A stretch of 64,000 nucleotides of DNA from Acidobacteriaceae bacterium (GCA_903642235.1 CAHJWL010000008.1:1-64000); one strand, 5' to 3'. Positions 53,643-62,620 are shown, counted from the first letter of the stretch. A program made the numbers and translations. Notes: a model not told the origin generated them from the letters alone.

Positions 53643-55286
53643 ATGCCCAATCCGCACAGGCTCCACCTCGCCGCTGCCCCCCTGCTCCTCACCACCTCCC
53701 TTGCCCTTGCCCAGACCGCCGGAACCCAGACCGCCGGAACCCGGACCACCGCGCAAGAGACCATCACCATCGACGCCCACGCCGCCGCCACCCCCTTCCC
53801 GCACGTCTGGGAGCAGACCTTCGGCTCCGGCCGTGCCATCCTCTCGCTCCGCCAGTCCTACCGTGACGACATGCGCACCGTGAAGCAGGCCACCGGCTTC
53901 CGAGCCGTTCGTTTCCACGGCATCTTCCACGATGAAGTCGGCCTCTTCGATCCCAACGCCCAGTACAAAGACCCCGGCCTCGCCGCCACCAGGATCGAGC
54001 AGGCCAGCCCCTACAACTTCTCCTACATCGACCAGATCTACGATGGCCTCCTTGATCTCGGCGTCCGTCCCTTCGTCGAGCTCTCCTTCATGCCGAAAAA
54101 GATGGCCTCCGACCCCAACGCCATCCACCCCTTCTGGTATCACCCCAACGTCTCCCCACCGAAGAGCTACGTCGAGTGGGACGCCATGATCACCGCCTTC
54201 GCCCAGCACCTCATTGACCGCTACGGCATCGCGGAGGTCTCCACCTGGGACTTCGAAGTCTGGAACGAACCCAACCTCGACTTCTGGGGCGGCCGCCCCA
54301 ACATGCCCACCTACTACGAGCTCTACGACCACACCGCACTCGCCCTCAAGAAAGTCTCGAGCCGCCTCCGCGTCGGCGGCCCCTCCACCGCCCAGGCCGC
54401 CTTCGTCGGCGAGTTCCTCGCGCACTGCAAAACCAAAAACATCCCCGTCGACTTCACCTCCTCGCACGTCTATGGCAACGACGACTACAAGAAGATCCTC
54501 GGCTCCGACACACCCATTCCCCGCGACCGCATGGTCTACCTCGCCGTCAGGAAGGTCCACGACGAGATCATCCGTTCACCTTTCCCGCACATGCCCCTCT
54601 TCTTCTCCGAGTACAACGCCAGCTACTCGAACGAGCCCGACGTCACCGACTCCGTCTACATGGGCCCCTGGCTCGCCAACAACATCCGCCTCTGCGATGG
54701 CCTCACCGAGCAGATGTCCTACTGGACCTTCTCCGACGTCTTCGAAGAGCAGGGTGTCGTCCGCACCCCGTTCTACGGCGGCTTCGGCATCATCGCCGAA
54801 GACGGCATTCACAAGCCCGCTTTCAACGCCTTCTCCATGCTCCACCAGCTCGGCGACCAGCGCCTGAAACTCGCTCCCATAGGAAGCGCAGAGCCCGAGG
54901 ACATCCTCGCCACCCGCTCCGCTGATGGAACCCTCGCCCTCGCCGTCTGGAACTACGCCGCCCCCTTCGGCGAAGGCGCTACCTACACGCCACCTCCCGC
55001 CAACCCCGGCCCCACCAAGGACGTCACCCTCCACCTCACCGGCGTCAAACCCGACGCCACCGTCACCGTCCAGCGTCTCGACCCCGACCACGGCAACGCC
55101 GTCAAAGCCTTCGACCGCATGGGCCGTCCGGCCACGCCCTCCCGCCAGCAGATCGTCGATCTTCGCGCCGCCGGCCTCGCCGCCCCACCTGAAACCCTGC
55201 ACCTCAGCCACGGCGAGCTCCATCTCACCCTTCCGCCGCAGGCCCTCGTACTCCTAAAGGTGCAAAGCACTCCGACGGCGCATTAG
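53643..55286 (+). CDS. Secreted GH39-type glycosidase, second paralogue
   Basis: The 547-residue product has a signal peptide (ending LALAQ), then a GH39 barrel with the acid/base Glu in EVWNEPN and the candidate nucleophile Glu in FFSEYN, and a C-terminal beta domain. Blocks shared with the GH39 at 23092 include FGSGRA, SYRDD, SPPKS and TFSDVFEE. The start at 53643 follows AAAAGGAACACC. It stands 80 bases before the GH144-like gene on the same strand, so the two may act on one substrate. The exact activity is open. Confidence 0.88.
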   Translation: MPNPHRLHLAAAPLLLTTSLALAQTAGTQTAGTRTTAQETITIDAHAAATPFPHVWEQTFGSGRAILSLRQSYRDDMRTVKQATGFRAVRFHGIFHDEVGLFDPNAQYKDPGLAATRIEQASPYNFSYIDQIYDGLLDLGVRPFVELSFMPKKMASDPNAIHPFWYHPNVSPPKSYVEWDAMITAFAQHLIDRYGIAEVSTWDFEVWNEPNLDFWGGRPNMPTYYELYDHTALALKKVSSRLRVGGPSTAQAAFVGEFLAHCKTKNIPVDFTSSHVYGNDDYKKILGSDTPIPRDRMVYLAVRKVHDEIIRSPFPHMPLFFSEYNASYSNEPDVTDSVYMGPWLANNIRLCDGLTEQMSYWTFSDVFEEQGVVRTPFYGGFGIIAEDGIHKPAFNAFSMLHQLGDQRLKLAPIGSAEPEDILATRSADGTLALAVWNYAAPFGEGATYTPPPANPGPTKDVTLHLTGVKPDATVTVQRLDPDHGNAVKAFDRMGRPATPSRQQIVDLRAAGLAAPPETLHLSHGELHLTLPPQALVLLKVQSTPTAH

Positions 55287-55366
55287 AGATAATGGAACGG
55301 TACCCCTGCCGCGTCGCATCCTCCTGGACCGGCTGACGTCTTATCTGCCATGGAGTTCATGATCCG

Positions 55367-56848
55367 TTGAGTGAGGATGCGCTGAGCCGACGATCGGCAG
55401 CCAAGCTTCTAGGTGCCGCGCTCCTCGCCGGGTTCACGGCCGAGCCGCCCGCTCTCGCACAGAAACGCTCCCGCCCCGCTCCCGCCAAACCCGCTTCACC
55501 GCAGCCATCCACCGACGATCCCGATCAGGCCTACTCCGACCAGGACGACGTGGCCCCGCCCGAAGGCCTTACCGCCGAAGACAACGCCTTCCTCATGGAG
55601 ATGCAGCAGCGCGGCTGCCTCTACTTCACCGAGCAGACCGATCCCAAAACCGGCCAGGTCCTCGATCGCGCCATCAATCGCCGCTCCACCGGCGAGCGCG
55701 ACGAGCGCACCACCGCCTCCATCGCCGCCACCGGCTTCGGTCTCACCGCCCTCTGTATCGCTCACAAAGAGGGCTACATCGCCTCCGACGCCGTCCAGCG
55801 TCAGGTGCTCACCACGCTCGACTTCCACCTCAACCACATGCAGCACGAGCACGGCTTCTTCTACCACTTCAACCACGTCTCGACCGGCCGCCCCACCAGT
55901 TGGAGCGAGGTCTCCTCGATCGACACCGCTATCCTGCTCTGCGGCGTCCTTACCTGCCGCGCCTACTTCAACGACGGCCGCATCAAAGACCTTGCCACCC
56001 GCCTCTACGAGCGCGTCGACTGGCCCTGGATGCTCAACGGCGGCACCTCCTTCGCCATGGGCTGGTACCCCGCCACCGGCTTCATCAGCACCCGCTGGGA
56101 TCACTACTGCGAGCTCATGATGCTCTATCTGCTCGCCATCGGCTCCCGCACCCACCCCGTCCCGCCCAGCACCTGGGACGCCTTCTCCCGACCCGAAGTT
56201 CGCTATCGCGCCTTCGACTTCATCTCCGGCCGCGATCCCCTCTTCGTCCACCAGTACTCGCACGCCTGGTTTGACTTCGCCCGCCAGCGCGACAACTACA
56301 CCAACTACTTCCAGAACTCCGTCACCGCTACCCGCGCCCACAAAGCCTTCCTCATGACCCTCAAGCGCGGCTACACCGACGACTTCTGGGGCGTCACCGC
56401 CTCCGACTGGCAGCACGGCTATACCGCCTGGGGCGGCCCACCCCTCATGGGCCCGGTCGACGGCTCCGTCGTCCCCTGCGCCGCCGCCGGCTCCCTTCCC
56501 TTCCTTCCCAAAGAGTGCGTCCGCACCCTCCGCTCCTGCTATGAGCGCTTCGGCCGCGACGCCTGGGGCCGCTACGGCTTCTGCGACGCCTTCCACCCCG
56601 AACAGTTCTGGTACGACCCCGACTGCCTCGGCATCGACGTCGGTATCGGTGTCATCATGGCCGAAAACCTCCGCACCGGCTTCGTCTGGGAGACCTTCAT
56701 GCGCAACCCCGAACCAGCCACCGCCATGGCCGCCTGCAACTTCCGCGACGACGAAATAGAAGACACCCCCGAAACCCCCAAAGCCACCGCCCGCCGCCGC
56801 ACCCGCCGCCGCTACGCCACCCCCGCCGACACCAGCCCCACCACCTGA
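55367..56848 (+). CDS. GH144-like endo-beta-1,2-glucanase (glucoamylase-like)
   Basis: The 493-residue product has a twin-arginine-like signal (LSRRSAAKLLGAALLAG) and the (alpha/alpha)6 glycoamylase domain (about 75-465), with HGFFYHF, SSIDTAILLCGVL, GWYPATGFISTRW, DFWGVTASDWQHGY, DGSVVPCAAAGSLPF, WGRYGFCDAFHPE and DCLGIDVGIGVIMAENL. That family (pfam10091) includes GH144 endo-beta-1,2-glucanases and the GH189 domain of cyclic glucan synthase, such as the one at 35911. The start is a TTG at 55367 and is uncertain. The C-terminus is an Arg-rich tail. Confidence 0.82.
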   Translation: MSEDALSRRSAAKLLGAALLAGFTAEPPALAQKRSRPAPAKPASPQPSTDDPDQAYSDQDDVAPPEGLTAEDNAFLMEMQQRGCLYFTEQTDPKTGQVLDRAINRRSTGERDERTTASIAATGFGLTALCIAHKEGYIASDAVQRQVLTTLDFHLNHMQHEHGFFYHFNHVSTGRPTSWSEVSSIDTAILLCGVLTCRAYFNDGRIKDLATRLYERVDWPWMLNGGTSFAMGWYPATGFISTRWDHYCELMMLYLLAIGSRTHPVPPSTWDAFSRPEVRYRAFDFISGRDPLFVHQYSHAWFDFARQRDNYTNYFQNSVTATRAHKAFLMTLKRGYTDDFWGVTASDWQHGYTAWGGPPLMGPVDGSVVPCAAAGSLPFLPKECVRTLRSCYERFGRDAWGRYGFCDAFHPEQFWYDPDCLGIDVGIGVIMAENLRTGFVWETFMRNPEPATAMAACNFRDDEIEDTPETPKATARRRTRRRYATPADTSPTT

Positions 56849-56868
56849 TCCCTCACCGGCCCCCTCGA

Positions 56869-57286
56869 CCTGGTTGTCATTCCGGAGCGAAGCGCAGCAG
56901 ACGAACCTGCCTCTCCATCGGGAACAATGTTTTGGTTGTCATTCTGAGCACCGCGAAGAATCTGCTTTCTACCGGGAACCCGCACACCCGCCGGGAATAG
57001 TCGCCCAACCACCTTTTTAGTTGTCATTCCGAGCACCGCGAGGAACCTGCTTCTCTACCGGGAACCCTCACACCCGCCGGGAACAATCGCCCAACCACCT
57101 CTTCTTAGTTGTCATTCCGAGCACCGCGAGGAAACTGCTTCTCTACCGGGAACCCTCACACCCGCCGGGAACAATCGCCCAACCACCTCTTCTTAGTTGT
57201 CATTCCGAGCACCGCGAGGAAACTGCTTCTCTACCGGGAACCCGCACACCCGCCGGGAACAATCGTCCAACCACCTCACCCTCGCC
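56869..57286 (+). repeat. 88-base tandem array of family B, 5 units
   Basis: Unit starts (GTCATTC) at 56876, 56938, 57023, 57111 and 57199. The last three are nearly identical and exactly 88 bases apart. Each has GTCATTCCGAGCACCGCGAG, then GAA-CTGCTTCTCTACCGGG, AACCCTCACACCCGCCGGG, AACAATCGCCCAACCACC. The unit at 56938 has paired changes ATTCT/AGAAT in its stem. The first unit has a longer loop. No gene is supported here. Confidence 0.95.
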
Positions 57287-57349
57287 ATCTCTTAACAAAC
57301 CACCCTCTTCCCTCTCGCATCCAACCCCCAGAAAGCGAGAACCCCAGAC

Positions 57350-57580
57350 ATGATTGACATCAACACCATCGAAGAGCACATGGAAGTAGTCGGCTCCGAC
57401 GGCGGCCACGTAGGCTCCGTCGACAACATCGGCATCAAGCTCACCAAGAACGACCCCGCCGCCCACGGCCAGCACCACTACATCAAGCTGAAGTACGTCG
57501 ACTCGATCGAGGGCGGCAAGCTCAAGCTCAACATCCCCACCGAGCAGGCGATCGCCGAAGAAAAGGCCGTCGAGAACTAA
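57350..57580 (+). CDS. DUF2171 (PRC-barrel-like) small protein
   Basis: The 76-residue product begins MIDINTIEEHMEVVGSDGGH and has the DUF2171 pattern: VGSDGGHVGSVDNIG, then HHYIKLKYVDSIEGGKLKL. Such small beta proteins are widespread and of unknown function, often linked to stress. It stands alone between repeat elements. Confidence 0.85.
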   Translation: MIDINTIEEHMEVVGSDGGHVGSVDNIGIKLTKNDPAAHGQHHYIKLKYVDSIEGGKLKLNIPTEQAIAEEKAVEN

Positions 57581-57718
57581 CCCCTCAGGATCGCGTGTCT
57601 GTCCCACCTCCAAAACCGGGGCAGACACCACACCCCTACCCTCACGATCTCTCCAAAACGCGGGGCGATCGAGCCTTCGGGCAGCACCGCGCATCTTGTC
57701 TTGCGTCTTCCTGCCTTC

Positions 57719-57755
57719 TTTGGTTGTCATCCCGTAGGGATCTGCTTCTCTCCCG
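57719..57755 (+). repeat. Dispersed repeat, family A, single copy
   Basis: GTTGTCATCCCGTAGGGATC with a TGCTTCTCTCCCGAAG tail, between the DUF2171 gene (+) and the DUF427 gene (-). Confidence 0.85.
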
Positions 57756-57817
57756 AAGCGGCGACTAACCCGGCGATACAGCATGCTCGGTTGTCATGCC
57801 GCTCTCGGCGTCCGCAC

Positions 57818-58333
57818 TCACCACCCCATTGTCCCCGGCGCTCCCTTGAACGGCCCCGTCACGGAACTCGTAATCCACCCGCCATAGAAGTCCCCTGCCT
57901 GCGCCTGCACCTGCTCCTCATCCACAAAGCACGCATCCACCTTGCTCGCGTAGATCGCCAGGTAGTCTTTCAACCCCGCATACGCCTTCGTTGGCGACGC
58001 GTAGCTCCACGCCACGCCCGGCACCACCGGCACTCCCTCGATCACGCTCCCGTCCGCTCGCGACGCCCCGTTCACATCCAGATTCCAGTAACTCGCCACG
58101 CCCTTGAACTCGCAGAAGCTCCCGCCTCGCACACTCGGCCGCACGACCTGCATCGCCACATCCTCAGGCGGCAGGTAGTACACCGGAGGATGGCTGGTCT
58201 CAAGCACCCGCATCCCGCGTCGCGTCTCCGCCACCACGATCCCCGCATGCACCACCCGCAGCAGACGCTCCGTCCGCTCCAGCCGCGGCGGCCGCGGATA
58301 CTCCCACACCGACTCCTGCTTCCCTTCCGCCAC
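57818..58333 (-). CDS. DUF427 domain protein
   Basis: The 171-residue product has the DUF427 core: VVAETRRGMRVLETSHPPVYYLP, then SFCEFKGVASYWNLDV and the late WITSSVTGPFKGAPGTMGW. Members are small soluble beta proteins with no agreed function. The start is GTG 58333, set by GAGGAG six bases upstream. It lies 36 bases after the decayed vapD-like gene. Confidence 0.88.
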   Translation of the reverse strand: MAEGKQESVWEYPRPPRLERTERLLRVVHAGIVVAETRRGMRVLETSHPPVYYLPPEDVAMQVVRPSVRGGSFCEFKGVASYWNLDVNGASRADGSVIEGVPVVPGVAWSYASPTKAYAGLKDYLAIYASKVDACFVDEEQVQAQAGDFYGGWITSSVTGPFKGAPGTMGW

Positions 58334-58369
58334 ACCGTCCTCCTCGCTTCAGGGCAGATAGTCAAACCC

Positions 58370-58648
58370 TCAGCCCTTGATGAACGGCGTGAAGTCCGAC
58401 CACAGCTCCACCCGAAACTCACGAATGTCCCGAACCGATCCCGGAAACCACGGCAGAGCTCTAAGAGCTGTCATCGCGGTTGTCACCTTGATGAGATCGT
58501 CATCCTTCGTCAGGTAGACACTTCCTTGCGTCCACTCGAATCCATGACGGCCAAGCACTCTGCCGATCTCATCGTAGGCCGCTGGAACACTTCGCGGGTG
58601 TCGCTGCAAAACTTCAGCCACCGTCAGGTCGAAAGCAATCGCAAATAC
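58370..58648 (-). pseudogene. VapD-like ribonuclease gene without a normal start
   Basis: The frame reads VFAIAFDLTVAEVLQRHPRS and continues with FEWTQGSVYL, ALRALPWFPGSVRDI and FRVELWSDFTPFIK, which is the VapD (Cas2-fold) pattern. VapD normally starts MFAIAFDL. Here the Met codon is GTA (58648-58646), directly after the TAA of the gene before. The next usable start, GTG 58621, would lose the FDL aspartate expected to be catalytic. It is therefore probably inactive, or uses a non-standard start. Confidence 0.65.
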
Positions 58649-58848
58649 TTATGGCACCAAAGGATCTGACAGCATGTCCGCCAGGGGGTAGTCGACAACT
58701 TCGCCGCTGCGAACCACACGGATCGTTACCTGTCTCCCCTTAGGTCCGGGCGTCGCCCACCCAGCACCTCATACTCCGGCCCATACGCCCCAAAGCTCTT
58801 GATCGCCCCCACCGGAACCGTCATCGCCTGCACCGAAGCTGCCGCCAT
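58649..58848 (-). pseudogene. DUF5397-like small gene with a frameshift
   Basis: One frame reads VPVGAIKSFGAYGPEYEVLG from ATG 58848 or 58824, and the next frame continues GWATPGPKGRQVTIRVV, RSGEVVDYPLADMLSDPLVP to TAA at 58649. Together these match a DUF5397-like protein of about 60 residues. The switch falls at GGGTGGG (58756-58762), where one missing G would explain it. The stop touches the vapD-like frame, so the pair looks like a toxin-antitoxin type unit. Confidence 0.6.
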
Positions 58849-58874
58849 GCCACACCTCCGCTCTGCCCCTGATT

Positions 58875-60728
58875 CTAACTCCGCGTCACCGTCCGCAAAC
58901 TCAGCTCCCGCATCTGCGCCTCGCTCACCGGCGTCGGCGCATCCACCATCAGGTCGATCGCCTTCGCCGTCTTCGGAAACGCAATCACCTCGCGCAGGCT
59001 CGTCGCCCCCGCCAGAATCATCACGATCCGGTCGAGCCCCAGCGCAATCCCGCCATGCGGCGGTGTCCCGTACTCAAGTGCATCCAGAAAGAATCCAAAC
59101 CGCTCCTTCGCCTCCTCATCGCTCATCCCGAGCGATCGAAAGATCTCCGCCTGCACATCCTTGCGATGGATCCGGATCGACCCCGACCCCAGCTCCGTCC
59201 CGTTCAGCACAATGTCGTACGCCAGCGCCCGCACCGCGCCCTTGTCATGCACCAGCCGCCCACTCGTAATGTCGTCTTCATGCGGCGACGTGAACGGATG
59301 GTGCGCCGCCTGCCACACCCCCGCCGCTTCATCCCACTCGTACATCGGGAAATCCGTCACCCACAAAAACTTGTAGTCCCGCGCCGTACCCGTCTTCGCA
59401 AACAGCCCATGCTTGTCCGCAAACTTCTTCCCGAGCTCCAGCCGCAGCGCGCCCACCTTCTTCGGGATCCATTGCGGATCATAGTTCCACGTCTCCGGAG
59501 TCCCCAGCTTCGGCGTGATGACGATCGCCAGATCATCCGTCGTAAAGTTGTTGCCACCGAACACAATCTGCTCCGCATTCAGCTTCGCCGCAATCGCCTC
59601 CGCCAGCGGCTGAAACGCCTCATTCGTCCGCAGCCGCGCCACATCCAGAAAGTCCAGCCCGCAGTCGCCAAAGCTCCCGCGAATCTCCTCCACCAGCGCC
59701 CGCTTTTGCGTCCCGCTCAGCACCCCAGCCTTCGGAACCGTGAAGCCGATCACCGGCAAGCCCTGCTCTACCTTCAACGTCGTCCGCAGCTCCGGTGTCA
59801 GCACCTCGGTGAGATCCACCATCGCCGGCAGCCGCATGTCCGGCTTGTCGATCCCATACCGCCGGATCGCCTCGTCATACGTCATCCGCACGAAGCCGCC
59901 CTGAATCGTAACCCCCGCTGTTGCAAATGCCGCACGGAGAAATCCCTCGACGATCCGGAAGATCGTCTCCTGCTTCGGGAACGTGGTCTCCAGATCGATC
60001 TGCGTAAACTCCGGCTGCCGGTCCGCCCGCAGGTCCTCATCGCGAAAGCACCGCGCAATCTGAAAGTAGCGGTCAAACCCCGAGATCATCAGGATCTGCT
60101 TGAAGATCTGCGGACTCTGCGGCAGCGCGTAGAAGTTCCCCGCATGCACCCGGCTCGGCACCAGGTAATCCCGCGCTCCCTCGGGCGTCGACCGCGTCAT
60201 GAACGGCGTCTCGATCTCGAGAAAGCCCTCGTCCACCAGGTAGTTGCGAATCGCCATCGCCACCCGGCTGCGCAGCGCAAAGTTCCGCTGCATCTCCTCC
60301 CGCCGCAGGTCGAGATACCGATACTTCAGCCGCACCTCTTCATTCGCAATCGCATCTTCGGCCGGCGAAAACGGCGGCGTCTTCGCATCATTCAAGAGCA
60401 GCAGCTCCGTCGCCACCACCTCGATCGCACCCGTCAGCATATTCGGGTTCTCGAGCCCCGCCCCGCGCAGCCGAACCGTGCCCTTCACCGCGACCACGTA
60501 CTCCGGCCGCGCCGCCTCCCCCTTCGCATGCGCCGCCCCGTCCAGCTCCTTGTCGAGCACCACCTGCGTGATCCCCGTCCGATCCCGCACATCCAGGAAG
60601 ATCAGGTTGCCATGGTCCCGCCGCCGGTTCACCCAGCCCATCAGCACCACATCCGCGCCAGCCTGCTCCGGCCGAAGCTCTCCACACGTCTGCGTCCGCT
60701 CAAGCGATCCAAGAAAATCTAAGTGCAT
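58875..60728 (-). CDS. aspS: Aspartate-tRNA ligase
   Basis: It charges tRNA-Asp. The 617-residue product has the N-terminal OB-fold anticodon-binding domain (MGWVNRRRDHGNLIFLDVRD), class II catalytic core with motif 2 (FRDEDLRADRQPEFTQID), the bacterial GAD insertion (about 290-420), and motif 3 (GIALGLDRIVM). The start at 60728 (MHLDFLG) removes a Trp-rich leader. It could be non-discriminating and also make Asp-tRNA-Asn, which the sequence alone does not settle. Confidence 0.96.
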   Translation of the reverse strand: MHLDFLGSLERTQTCGELRPEQAGADVVLMGWVNRRRDHGNLIFLDVRDRTGITQVVLDKELDGAAHAKGEAARPEYVVAVKGTVRLRGAGLENPNMLTGAIEVVATELLLLNDAKTPPFSPAEDAIANEEVRLKYRYLDLRREEMQRNFALRSRVAMAIRNYLVDEGFLEIETPFMTRSTPEGARDYLVPSRVHAGNFYALPQSPQIFKQILMISGFDRYFQIARCFRDEDLRADRQPEFTQIDLETTFPKQETIFRIVEGFLRAAFATAGVTIQGGFVRMTYDEAIRRYGIDKPDMRLPAMVDLTEVLTPELRTTLKVEQGLPVIGFTVPKAGVLSGTQKRALVEEIRGSFGDCGLDFLDVARLRTNEAFQPLAEAIAAKLNAEQIVFGGNNFTTDDLAIVITPKLGTPETWNYDPQWIPKKVGALRLELGKKFADKHGLFAKTGTARDYKFLWVTDFPMYEWDEAAGVWQAAHHPFTSPHEDDITSGRLVHDKGAVRALAYDIVLNGTELGSGSIRIHRKDVQAEIFRSLGMSDEEAKERFGFFLDALEYGTPPHGGIALGLDRIVMILAGATSLREVIAFPKTAKAIDLMVDAPTPVSEAQMRELSLRTVTRS

Positions 60729-60990
60729 AGGTATCCAGTATGAAGGAAAAGCGTCCCACCCATCACCCACCGGCTATCGTCCAGGCTCATCGCCCTCGCC
60801 TTCCCCCGCGTCGTTCCACACCCACACCCAAAAGCTTTCACCTCGCCCGGAGCCTGACCGTGGCCGATCCCTGGCGCCCTCCAGGCCGCTCGCGCACGCG
60901 GAGCAGAAACACCACATCACTCTCACCCGAAGCTCCGCTCCCCCTGTACCCTGTCTCTGCCAGGATCGAAGACACGCCGAGGACACACCC

Positions 60991-61794
60991 ATGCACTCCA
61001 TCCTCACCCACCCACGCCTCTCTCTGCCCTCGCTGCTCCTCGTCCTTTTCTCCGCCGTGGCCGCCCGCGCTCAGGCGCCTGTCCAGCCCACCGTTCCCAC
61101 CCCCACCTACGATGTCGTGTCGATCGTCCCCAACAAATCCGACGCCGGTAGCACCAGCTGGCGAACCCAGGACGCCAGCTTCAGCGCCACCAACATCAAT
61201 CTGACGATGCTTGTCGGCTCCGCGTTCGGCCTTCGCCTGGACCTCATCTCCGGCCTGCCCCGCTGGGCAGACTCCGCCCGCTTCGATGTCAACGCCAAGA
61301 TCATCGACCCCGACCTTCCCACCCTGAAGAAAGTCACCGACCAGCAGCACAACGCCATGCTCGCCAGAGTCCTCGCCGACCGCTTCCAGCTCAAGGCCCA
61401 CACCGAAGTCAAACAGCTTCCCGTCTACAACCTCGTCGTCAGCCCGCACGGCCCCAAGGTCAAACGCAGCGCCATTCAGGACGAGGCCAAAGGCAGCTGG
61501 TTCAACAACAACGGCGAGTTCACCGGAACTGCAATCCACATCTCCTCCCTCGCCGACTTTCTCGCGAGCGACCTCCACCGCACCATCATCGACCACACCA
61601 GCCTCACCGACTTCTACGACCTCCACCTGAAATGGGCCGCCGACCACCCCTCCGGCCAGGATGACGGCCGCACCGACGACGGCCCGTCCCTTTTCTCCGC
61701 ACTCGAGGATCAGCTCGGCCTCAAGCTCGTCCCCGCTAAAGGTCCCGTCACCACCCTCGTCGTCGACCACATAGAGCCACCCACCCCCAACTAA
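60991..61794 (+). CDS. TIGR03435-family secreted protein, copy 1
   Basis: The 267-residue product has a signal peptide (LSLPSLLLVLFSAVAARAQA) and the TIGR03435 pattern: YDVVSIVPNKSD near the start, DLISGLPRWADSARFDVNAK, MLARVLADRFQLKAHTEVK, PVYNLVVSPHGPK, and the end VVDHIEPPTPN. The family is known almost only from Acidobacteriota and has no assigned function. Copy 2 starts 19 bases later. The start at 60991 is chosen for the signal peptide; longer frames run into the aspS region. Confidence 0.88.
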   Translation: MHSILTHPRLSLPSLLLVLFSAVAARAQAPVQPTVPTPTYDVVSIVPNKSDAGSTSWRTQDASFSATNINLTMLVGSAFGLRLDLISGLPRWADSARFDVNAKIIDPDLPTLKKVTDQQHNAMLARVLADRFQLKAHTEVKQLPVYNLVVSPHGPKVKRSAIQDEAKGSWFNNNGEFTGTAIHISSLADFLASDLHRTIIDHTSLTDFYDLHLKWAADHPSGQDDGRTDDGPSLFSALEDQLGLKLVPAKGPVTTLVVDHIEPPTPN

Positions 61795-61813
61795 ACCACC
61801 CCGAGGCGAACGC

Positions 61814-62620
61814 ATGCGCTCCATCCGCCCACACCTCCTTCCTCTCCTGCTCCTCCCGCTCCTGGCTCCCGCCCAGACCCCCCAGCCCCTCCAGCCCACC
61901 GTCCCCACCCCTGTCTACGATGTTGTCTCCATCGTCCCGAACAACTCCGACAGCGGCAACATGAGCTTCGAGGGCCACGACGCCACCTTCACCGCCACCA
62001 ACGTGCGCTTCAAGAACCTCCTCAGCAATGCCTTCGACGTCCGCGAAGACCTCATCTCCGGCCTCCCCGGCTGGGCCGAGTCCGCACGCTACGACCTCAA
62101 AGCCAAGATCGTCGATCCCGACCTCCCCACCCTCAAAAAACTTACCGAAGAGCAGCGTGACGCCATGCTCGCCGGGATCCTCACCGATCGCTTCCATCTC
62201 AAGGTCCATACCGAAAGCAAACAGCTCCCGATCTACAACCTCGTCGTCACCCCGCACGGTCCAAAGTTCAAACCGAGCGCCGATCAGGATCCCAAGCACG
62301 GCGGCATGCGGGCCAGCGACCATGACGCCGATATCGAAGCCTCGCGCATCTCCGCTCTTCTTGTCCTCCTCGCTGGCAGCCTCCACCGAACCGTCATCGA
62401 CCAGACACACCTCACCGCCCTCTACGACATGCACCTCACCTGGGCTCCCGATCGTCCCGCTGCCGCCGCCGGCCTCGATGACGGCCGCAACCCCGCCGCT
62501 GACACCGGCCCGTCCCTCTTCTCCGCCCTCGAGGATCAGCTCGGCCTCAAGCTCGTCCCCGCCAAAGGTCCCGTCACCACCCTCGTCGTCGACCACATCG
62601 AACCACCCACCCCCAATTAA
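61814..62620 (+). CDS. TIGR03435-family secreted protein, copy 2
   Basis: The 268-residue product has a signal peptide (LLPLLLLPLLAPAQ) and is the close paralogue of copy 1, sharing YDVVSIVPN, LPTLKK and nearly all of the last 35 residues (LFSALEDQLGLKLVPAKGP). The central region differs (insertion of a Pro/Ala-rich stretch near 215-235). Tandem duplication is evident. Function unknown. Confidence 0.88.
   Translation: MRSIRPHLLPLLLLPLLAPAQTPQPLQPTVPTPVYDVVSIVPNNSDSGNMSFEGHDATFTATNVRFKNLLSNAFDVREDLISGLPGWAESARYDLKAKIVDPDLPTLKKLTEEQRDAMLAGILTDRFHLKVHTESKQLPIYNLVVTPHGPKFKPSADQDPKHGGMRASDHDADIEASRISALLVLLAGSLHRTVIDQTHLTALYDMHLTWAPDRPAAAAGLDDGRNPAADTGPSLFSALEDQLGLKLVPAKGPVTTLVVDHIEPPTPN

Noticed and set aside
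57021..57357. Repeat-encoded ORFs in the family B array
   Set aside because: They only translate the 88-base units (TPAGNNR-type repeats) and have no independent support.
139..57755. Insertion sequences or transposase genes linked to the repeats
   Set aside because: No transposase-like frame, target duplication or terminal inverted repeat was seen in the window. The elements are too short to be autonomous.
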